In this document: positions 6,620 through 11,430 of the stretch, piece by piece | Layout: every line of letters starts with the position of its first letter | Position numbering within the stretch: the first letter of the stretch is position 1 | DNA from: Bacteroidales bacterium | Lineage (GTDB): Bacteria > Bacteroidota > Bacteroidia > Bacteroidales > UBA1715 | DNA length: 11,430 bases | Direction: 5' to 3' | NCBI GenBank assembly: GCA_017618935.1 | Contig: JAFZTG010000195.1 | Coordinates: 1-11,430 of the forward strand | Translations under genes and position numbers: made by a program | The notes under the pieces: model-generated | Database searches by the model: none | What the model was told of the DNA's origin: nothing | What the model saw: only the letters and a program-made list of their open reading frames with translations

Positions 6620-7873
6620 TCAGTTTGTTGATTCCTCTTTCATTTCCAGACTTACAACCGACGGATTCAAGTAGAACGAATACAAGTTCACGAAAAACGG
6701 AACCGCTTTTTTAGCCAATAGATTCGGGGAGTTGAGCAACATTGCCATTGCAATCTCTTTTTCCGGCCAAACAATTATTTCGGAACGATACCCTTGCACA
6801 TATCCGCCATGATACAAGATTTTTTCTCCGTTGTACGTAAACACTCGCCAACCAAGACCATAGCCCTTGTCCTCCAGTTTCGGTCCCCAATAACAGGTTG
6901 ACCCCTTCATCGGAATAGAGACATACGAGGTACCGATTTCCTGCAAAACGTTTGGTGATACCACTTGTGGAGCGTATCCCATAATTGCCCGCAACCAAAT
7001 GCTCAAATCAGAAATGCTCGCATTTACGCCTGCAGCAGGTGCAGTTGCATAATAACGTTCGTTCAGATCGCATACCTTGTACGTTAGCGTTTTGGCAGAC
7101 AACATTTTATGAGGATAAGCAAAATTCTTGGAAGCCACAAAGCCATTAAAACCAACCGAAGCGTCCTTCATACCAAGCGGCATGAAAAGATTTTCCATCA
7201 TGAGGTTACCGTAGGTCATTCCCGTACGTAATTGCAAAACAGTGTCGAGCAAACTAAACATAACATTCTGATATGCATAATGTTGCCCTGGCAATGCGTC
7301 AATTTTTGCCACGTGCAGTTTCTGATAAATCTGGTGAAACGAAAGTCCGCTTTCAACGTACGAATCGAACGAATAGCCGAGCAAACCCGACGTATGGCTC
7401 AACACATGACGAAGTGTGACGTGTTCCTCGTTGTACGTTTTTGACAAGTGCAACGACGGCAAGTAGGTAATAATGGGCTCATCCAAGTCTATCGCCTCAC
7501 GTTCGGCCATCTTGGAAGCAAGCACGCCTGCAAATCCTTTTGACACGGAAGCCAAACGAAAACGAGTGTGAATATTGACAGAATCACGAGTGCCCTGTTT
7601 TTTTACGCCATACGGCTTGCAACAAACCACCTGACCTTTATAAACAATCGTCATTGCTCCACCAACGGAATGCAACGAATCAAACTGGCTCTGGAAAAAA
7701 TCGGAATAAATTTTTACGAAATCTGCTATTTCAGTCCTACTGTCAACAGGATTTTGAGGCTGTGTAATCGGTTCAAAATTAACAACATACGCCCCTTTCT
7801 GTGTCTGAATCGTGTAGCCGAGATAACCGACCAACAAAATAAGAGAAAGAGTTACTATATGTTTAAAATTCAT
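6620..7873 (-). CDS. Membrane-anchored serine hydrolase, class C beta-lactamase / penicillin-binding-protein-like family
   Basis: Predicted 417 aa. Residues 4-21 form one hydrophobic segment (HIVTLSLILLVGYLGYTI), an uncleaved anchor or signal peptide, placing the catalytic domain in the periplasm. The three active-site motifs of the serine beta-lactamase family are present in order: SxxK as S109-V-S-K112, YxN as Y201-Q-N203, and HGG at 355-357 in place of KTG. Other family marks are LRHVLSHTSGL (154-164), PLGMKDAS (232-239) and YGLGW (338-342). The wider family includes D-aminopeptidases, esterases and peptidoglycan-modifying enzymes, so the name does not imply antibiotic resistance. Its substrate is unknown. 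It appears to be the first gene of a unit with the epimerase. A well-formed promoter lies just upstream at 7894-7923. Confidence 0.85.
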   Translation of the reverse strand: MNFKHIVTLSLILLVGYLGYTIQTQKGAYVVNFEPITQPQNPVDSRTEIADFVKIYSDFFQSQFDSLHSVGGAMTIVYKGQVVCCKPYGVKKQGTRDSVNIHTRFRLASVSKGFAGVLASKMAEREAIDLDEPIITYLPSLHLSKTYNEEHVTLRHVLSHTSGLLGYSFDSYVESGLSFHQIYQKLHVAKIDALPGQHYAYQNVMFSLLDTVLQLRTGMTYGNLMMENLFMPLGMKDASVGFNGFVASKNFAYPHKMLSAKTLTYKVCDLNERYYATAPAAGVNASISDLSIWLRAIMGYAPQVVSPNVLQEIGTSYVSIPMKGSTCYWGPKLEDKGYGLGWRVFTYNGEKILYHGGYVQGYRSEIIVWPEKEIAMAMLLNSPNLLAKKAVPFFVNLYSFYLNPSVVSLEMKEESTN

Positions 7874-7893
7874 TGACTTACAATTTACACGTG

Positions 7894-7923
7894 CAAAGTT
7901 CGTTATTTTTTCTCACAAACAAA
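7894..7923 (-). promoter_or_regulatory. Bacteroidota-type promoter for the serine hydrolase (and probably the epimerase)
   Basis: On the - strand, GAACTTTG (7901-7894) matches seven of eight positions of TAnnTTTG. It is preceded by TTTG (7923-7920) at a spacing of 18 bases, as expected for the -33/-7 promoter of this phylum. The predicted start leaves a short leader before the ATG at 7873. Confidence 0.55.
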
Positions 7924-7952
7924 GGAGTAATCCACAACAAATTCACAATTTA

Positions 7953-7967
7953 TTAACAGGTTGTTAA
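7953..7967. repeat. Inverted repeat TTAACA-GGT-TGTTAA upstream of the serine hydrolase promoter
   Basis: Perfect 6-bp arms with a 3-base centre lie about 30 bases upstream of the -33 element. A DnaA-box-like TAATCCACA (one mismatch to TTATCCACA) lies just beside it at 7928-7936. It could be a regulator site, part of a DnaA-box-like cluster, or chance in AT-rich DNA. Confidence 0.4.
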
Positions 7968-7968
7968 C

Positions 7969-8005
7969 AAAAAAGTCGGTTTTCTCCTTCATTATACAAG
8001 AGAAA
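7969..8005 (-). terminator. Possible weak intrinsic terminator after ribBA
   Basis: On the - strand, TTTCTCTT (8005-7998) pairs with AAGGAGAAA (7989-7981, one bulged base) across an 8-base loop. A run of six T follows at 7974-7969, six bases beyond the stem. The stem is AT-rich and the T-run is displaced, so the call is tentative. Confidence 0.3.
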
Positions 8006-8018
8006 TCTATTTTTACAA

Positions 8019-9272
8019 CTAACGAGAAATGTAGCGTTCAATTTTTCCGCACAATTGCAGTTCGTGTCCCATTCTATCCTTTTTCGTCTGCATGTAGCAC
8101 TTATTGTACTCATTTACAGGGATTTCGATAGGAACATTCTCTACAATCTGCAAGCCATATCCTTCCAGACCTGCACGTTTTTTGGGATTGTTCGTCATCA
8201 GACGAATTTTTGAGACGCCCAATTCGTGAAGAATCGTCGCCCCCACGCCATAATCGCGTTCGTCGGCACCGAAACCAAGACGCAAATTGGCATCAACCGT
8301 GTCGAGTCCCTGTTCTTGCAACTTATAGGCTGCTATCTTGTTCATCAGCCCAATGCCGCGTCCTTCTTGGCTCAAATAAACAATCACACCTTTTCCTTCC
8401 TTCTCAATCGTTTCCATTGCCTTGTGCAACTGATCGCCACATTCGCAACGCATAGAGCCGAAAATATCGCCCGTAGCACACGAAGAGTGCATTCTTACAA
8501 GTATCGGCTCGTCTTTTTCCCACGTTCCCTTTATCAAGGCCACGTGTTCCAATCCGTTGGATTTCTGACGGAACGGAATCAAGTGAAAATGACCATATTT
8601 TGTCGGCAAATCAACCTCCACGCCTTTGTCAACAATCGATTCTTGCGTCAGTCGGTATGCAATCAAATCCTTGATAGAAACAATCTTCAAATCGAATTTT
8701 GTGGCAATTTCCAACAATTGCGGAAGGCGGGCCATTGTGCCGTCTTCATTGATGATTTCAATCAAAGCAGCCGCTGGCGAAAAACCTGCCAGACGAGCCA
8801 AATCCACCGCCGCTTCGGTATGTCCTGCACGGCGAAGCACGCCACGATTTCGTGCACGAAGAGGATGAATATGTCCAGGACGAGCCAAATCCACCGGCTT
8901 AGTATCGGGATTTGCCAAGGCACGAATTGTCATTGCACGGTCGTACATAGAGACTCCCGTGGTGCAGCCGCTTCCTATCAAATCAACCGTCACGGTGAAC
9001 GGCGTTTCGTGAAGCGAGGTATTGGTAGCAACCTGCATATCGAGTTCCAATTCCGAACATCGGTCCTCGCTAATCGGAGCACACAATTCACCACGTCCGT
9101 TGCTAATCATGAAATTCACCTTCTCGGGCGTGATTTTTTCTGCCGCGATTATAAAATCTCCCTCGTTCTCTCTATCCTCATCATCAACCACAATCACGAA
9201 ATTTCCCTTCTGAAATTCTCTGATTGCATCTTCAATCGTATCAAGTTTTGTCTTTATCGTTGTATCACTCAT
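8019..9272 (-). CDS. ribBA: Bifunctional 3,4-dihydroxy-2-butanone-4-phosphate synthase / GTP cyclohydrolase II (RibBA)
   Basis: Predicted 417 aa, the normal length for the fused enzyme. The N-terminal RibB domain (about 1-205) converts ribulose 5-phosphate to dihydroxybutanone phosphate. It shows [12 protein letters not shown] (28-39), the [12 protein letters not shown] segment (102-113), [10 protein letters not shown] (131-140) and [17 protein letters not shown] (147-163). The C-terminal RibA domain (about 207-417) opens GTP to the pyrimidine precursor of riboflavin. Its zinc ligands C265, C276 and C278 lie in [20 protein letters not shown], followed by [10 protein letters not shown] (300-309) and [14 protein letters not shown] (332-345). 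Both domains look intact. I chose the ATG at 9272: it has AAAGGA nearby upstream, and a longer reading from 9305 would begin inside the promoter -7 box. It stands alone; no other rib gene and no FMN riboswitch is visible. Confidence 0.96.
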   Translation of the reverse strand: MSDTTIKTKLDTIEDAIREFQKGNFVIVVDDEDRENEGDFIIAAEKITPEKVNFMISNGRGELCAPISEDRCSELELDMQVATNTSLHETPFTVTVDLIGSGCTTGVSMYDRAMTIRALANPDTKPVDLARPGHIHPLRARNRGVLRRAGHTEAAVDLARLAGFSPAAALIEIINEDGTMARLPQLLEIATKFDLKIVSIKDLIAYRLTQESIVDKGVEVDLPTKYGHFHLIPFRQKSNGLEHVALIKGTWEKDEPILVRMHSSCATGDIFGSMRCECGDQLHKAMETIEKEGKGVIVYLSQEGRGIGLMNKIAAYKLQEQGLDTVDANLRLGFGADERDYGVGATILHELGVSKIRLMTNNPKKRAGLEGYGLQIVENVPIEIPVNEYNKCYMQTKKDRMGHELQLCGKIERYISR

Positions 9273-9289
9273 GTTTCTATCCTTTGGTA

Positions 9290-9331
9290 CATTACCACTC
9301 TGCAAAAATACAATTTGCGAACGATTAAATC
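9290..9331 (-). promoter_or_regulatory. Promoter for ribBA
   Basis: On the - strand, TATTTTTG (9310-9303) matches TAnnTTTG exactly. A -33-like TTTA lies 15 to 20 bases upstream and is imperfect. Transcription would start near 9296, giving a leader of about 24 bases, too short for an FMN riboswitch. An AAAGGA sequence lies at 9284-9279, ahead of the ATG at 9272. Confidence 0.55.
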
Positions 9332-9374
9332 TCTATTTCAAGGTAAAAAAATAACGTTAAACAAGATTTGACAG

Positions 9375-10478
9375 TTACATTTTCTTTAAACATATTTCCA
9401 TCGGATTGTTATTCTTTTCAAGTGTTGGAATTGCACGAAACTGAATAAACGAATTGGTTTGCTTGTCAATGGGGATTTCTTTTCCATTTTGCGTCACCGA
9501 GGTGTAAGTACCTTCGTCTTGTGTTTTAATCACAATAATAGTAAGGGGAACGACCAATGTTTGTGGAACGAGTGTTTTGAAATTCTCATTTTTGATATAT
9601 AACACAAAATGCCGTTCTTTTTCTATATCTGATTTGTTTTCTATCAGTTTTGCACAACTTGCTTCACGATGATAGAGAATAGCATTGCCAAATGTTGTAA
9701 CCCAAACATCTTTAGTCTGTGTTTTGAGGAAACGTAGCTGTGTTTTTAGCGAATCAAGTTTCACTTGCGCATACCAATTATCGTGGTATGAATTTAGGTC
9801 ATCGTCAACACTGTGATACAAAAACGTAAGAAGACCGCCGCCAGCAATAACAGATTGTATTTCTTCGTAAAATTGTGTGTTTTTTGTCCCTTCGTTCATT
9901 CCGAAAGTATGAATCCTATAGTAGTCGTCATCTTCTTTTGCAAAATTGTATGAATAATCCGACATTCCCCACACGCTACGAGCCCCGACAAATCCTTTGG
10001 AACGCAGAAATTCGATGGATTGTGGATTTTCGGCACCGGCACCGTATGGATAGGCAAATGAAATTACTGCATTGTCAGGAACTTTTTTTTCTATCAATGT
10101 AATAGGTTCTTCTATTTCTGTTTCCAATTTTTCATCGGGTAATTTCGTGATGTCGGGGTGGGTAAGAGTATGATTACCAAGTTCGTTCCCGTTTTCAACC
10201 GTTTTTTGTGCCGATTTCCAACCTAAATCTGTTTTTTCAATATTGTTTGTTAGTGGGAAAAATGTGGCGACCAGCTTGTATTGTTTCAGGGTGGGAACCA
10301 CAAGCGGGAACTGTCCCGGTGTCCAATCGTCAAACGTGAGGACAACGGCTGCTTTTTTGTCGTAATCCCATTTGCAAATACCACCGACATTTTTTTGAAA
10401 AGCAAGTAGATTAGATTCATTTTGTGCTTGTGTAACCATGACGAAACAAATACAAACAAAAACAACAATTTTTCTCAT
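9375..10478 (-). CDS. Secreted polysaccharide deacetylase (NodB homology, CE4-like)
   Basis: Predicted 367 aa. A signal peptide (about 1-18, MRKIVVFVCICFVMVTQAQ region) indicates export. The NodB barrel covers about 42-270. Motif 1 is LTFDDW (47-52, catalytic and metal aspartates D50 and D51), motif 2 is HTLTHPD with metal ligands H103 and H107, motif 3 is AYPYG (142-146), and motif 5 is LYHSVDDD with H222. Family enzymes remove N- or O-acetyl groups from chitin-like oligomers, peptidoglycan or other polysaccharides. The arginine common in motif 3 is Ala here, as in several extracytoplasmic Bacteroidota members, so the substrate is open. The last 90 residues form a beta-rich extension I do not recognise, perhaps a binding module. 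It is divergent from the DUF4380 gene across 178 bases and is probably transcribed alone. Confidence 0.85.
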   Translation of the reverse strand: MRKIVVFVCICFVMVTQAQNESNLLAFQKNVGGICKWDYDKKAAVVLTFDDWTPGQFPLVVPTLKQYKLVATFFPLTNNIEKTDLGWKSAQKTVENGNELGNHTLTHPDITKLPDEKLETEIEEPITLIEKKVPDNAVISFAYPYGAGAENPQSIEFLRSKGFVGARSVWGMSDYSYNFAKEDDDYYRIHTFGMNEGTKNTQFYEEIQSVIAGGGLLTFLYHSVDDDLNSYHDNWYAQVKLDSLKTQLRFLKTQTKDVWVTTFGNAILYHREASCAKLIENKSDIEKERHFVLYIKNENFKTLVPQTLVVPLTIIVIKTQDEGTYTSVTQNGKEIPIDKQTNSFIQFRAIPTLEKNNNPMEICLKKM

Positions 10479-10536
10479 AATTAAACTTGGTTATTCATTG
10501 CAGAACACATTTGTTAGAATGATAGAAATCTTTAGC

Positions 10537-10544
10537 CAAAATTA
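10537..10544 (-). promoter_or_regulatory. Candidate -7 promoter box for the polysaccharide deacetylase
   Basis: On the - strand the bases read TAATTTTG, an exact TAnnTTTG match about 60 bases before the ATG at 10478. A convincing -33 TTG is not present at 17-20 bases (only GTT), so the call rests on the -7 box alone. Confidence 0.35.
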
Positions 10545-10574
10545 AGAAAAAAATAGATTAAAACGGTCCTTTTT

Positions 10575-10618
10575 TTCCATTGGAACTTATTTCAAAAAAA
10601 ATTCGTTATTTCAAAAAA
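10575..10618 (+). repeat. Palindrome plus 13-base direct repeats in the divergent intergenic region
   Basis: TTCCATTGGAA (10575-10585) is an inverted repeat with 5-base arms around one base. It is followed immediately by two identical 13-base copies of TTATTTCAAAAAA at 10587-10599 and 10606-10618, a 19-base period. They lie between two divergent genes, where operators are expected. No regulator is known, and AT-rich chance cannot be excluded. Confidence 0.4.
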
Positions 10619-10656
10619 CGTAGATTTTTTTTTATAACTTTATCGCAAAATGCAAA

Positions 10657-11430
10657 ATGATGACAAAGTGTAAGTCGGTAAAATATATTTCAAATGCTGA
10701 TGTAACGGTTGGCGTAATCCCCGAAATAGGAGGAACGATAGTGTTCGTATCGAAGAACGGTTCTCCGAATTTGATTAAATCGAATCCCGATTTATGGAAT
10801 GTCGCAAAGAAACCTCAGGTGGATGAAAATACTGAATTTGTGCCCTATTGTGGTCACACAGTTTGGTTAGGACCACAAAAAGAATGGTGGATTCATCAAG
10901 ATATAAATCAGGAAAGAAAAAAATCGGCTGCGGAATGGCCCCCCGATCCATACTTGTATATTGCTGAATATGAGGTAATTGAAAATACTCCGTCGGCAAT
11001 CCGTATGCGTGGTCCCCATAGTCCCATATCGGGAATTACGGTGGAAAAAGAAATTGCCGTCAATCCCGATGGTAGCGTGTTTGTACAAGCTACGGTTATA
11101 AATACGGGAAAAGCTGCATGTGCGTGGGACGTTTGGCACAACACCCGTTTCGATGGAATGTGCAGAATGTCGGTTCCCGTTGAAAATCAAGACGTTAAAG
11201 TGGTTCCTGTATTGAATGACAATTCCACGGAAATGCCTTTTGAAATGATAGAAGGTTCTTTCTCCTATTGCCCGCAAAAACCGCCGAAATATTATGAGGA
11301 ACGGAGTTCCAAGACGTTTATATATCCGTCGCAACCAGAAATTTCGGTAGAAACAAACGGTTATTTGTTCACGATTTATTTTGAAAAACATAAAAAAACG
11401 GAAATTCATCCCGCCCAAGGTTTAGTTGAG
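10657..11430 (+). CDS. DUF4380 family protein, galactose-mutarotase-like fold (3' end outside window)
   Basis: The frame is open from ATG ATG ACA at 10657 to the window edge (258 codons, no stop). The start could equally be the second ATG at 10660. No signal peptide is visible. The early segment VIPEIGGTIVFVSKNGSPNLI resembles the first sheet of aldose-1-epimerase-like beta-sandwiches. CGHTVWLGPQKEWW followed by AEWPPDPYLY matches the conserved core that I associate with DUF4380. A second half with EKEIAVNPDGSVFVQATVINTGK and AWDVWHNTRF is the usual central beta-sandwich region. The biochemical role of the family is not established; sugar binding or mutarotation is inferred from the fold. The gene is divergent from the polysaccharide deacetylase. 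A weak -7-like TAACTTTA lies at 10635-10642, implying a very short leader. Confidence 0.7.
   Translation, partial: MMTKCKSVKYISNADVTVGVIPEIGGTIVFVSKNGSPNLIKSNPDLWNVAKKPQVDENTEFVPYCGHTVWLGPQKEWWIHQDINQERKKSAAEWPPDPYLYIAEYEVIENTPSAIRMRGPHSPISGITVEKEIAVNPDGSVFVQATVINTGKAACAWDVWHNTRFDGMCRMSVPVENQDVKVVPVLNDNSTEMPFEMIEGSFSYCPQKPPKYYEERSSKTFIYPSQPEISVETNGYLFTIYFEKHKKTEIHPAQGLVE

Noticed and set aside
8226..9371. Long + strand open frame (381 codons) opposite ribBA
   Set aside because: It is antisense to an unmistakable, full-length RibBA and its translation has no domain-like pattern (rich in Cys, His, Arg and Ile from reverse-complemented codons).
9273..9374. FMN riboswitch upstream of ribBA
   Set aside because: The gap is only 102 bases, the predicted leader is about 24 bases, and none of the conserved FMN-element stems is visible.

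Overview
The window looks like chromosomal DNA of an AT-rich, gut- or environment-type member of the Bacteroidota, probably Bacteroidales. The evidence is a PD40/OmpA envelope protein of the type found with the gliding/type IX secretion apparatus, a fused RibBA, a cellobiose 2-epimerase, the near absence of Shine-Dalgarno sequences, and several promoters with the Bacteroidota TAnnTTTG -7 box. All three stop codons terminate recognisable genes, so the standard bacterial code applies. No phage, IS, CRISPR or RNA gene was seen.

Layout. Positions 1-3026 (+ strand) hold a TPR + PD40 beta-propeller + OmpA-like envelope protein, split by an in-frame TAA at 321-323, followed 12 bases later by an orphan protein with a methyltransferase-like fold. 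From 3042 to 10478 everything is on the - strand, in four transcription groups. Read in the direction of transcription these are: (a) a NodB-type polysaccharide deacetylase (10478-9375); (b) ribBA for riboflavin synthesis (9272-8019); (c) a membrane-anchored serine beta-lactamase-like hydrolase followed by a cellobiose 2-epimerase (7873-5332), with a palindromic intergenic repeat between them; (d) a WbpA/TviB-type UDP-sugar 6-dehydrogenase overlapping a BASS-like transporter (5253-3042). Divergent from the deacetylase, a DUF4380 (galactose-mutarotase-like) protein starts at 10657 and runs off the right edge.

How the genes relate. Most encode envelope or sugar functions: peptidoglycan/outer membrane attachment, activated uronic-acid sugar for surface polysaccharide, sugar epimerisation, polysaccharide deacetylation and a mutarotase-like fold. 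ribBA is the housekeeping exception. There is no single obvious pathway; the window reads as ordinary core/accessory chromosome. The points most worth a second look are the in-frame stop in the PD40/OmpA gene, the divergent OmpA domain of that protein, the coupled dehydrogenase/transporter pair, and the small repeats and palindromes in the intergenic gaps. No gene-free stretch exceeds 300 bases; the longest is the 178-base divergent gap at 10479-10656.
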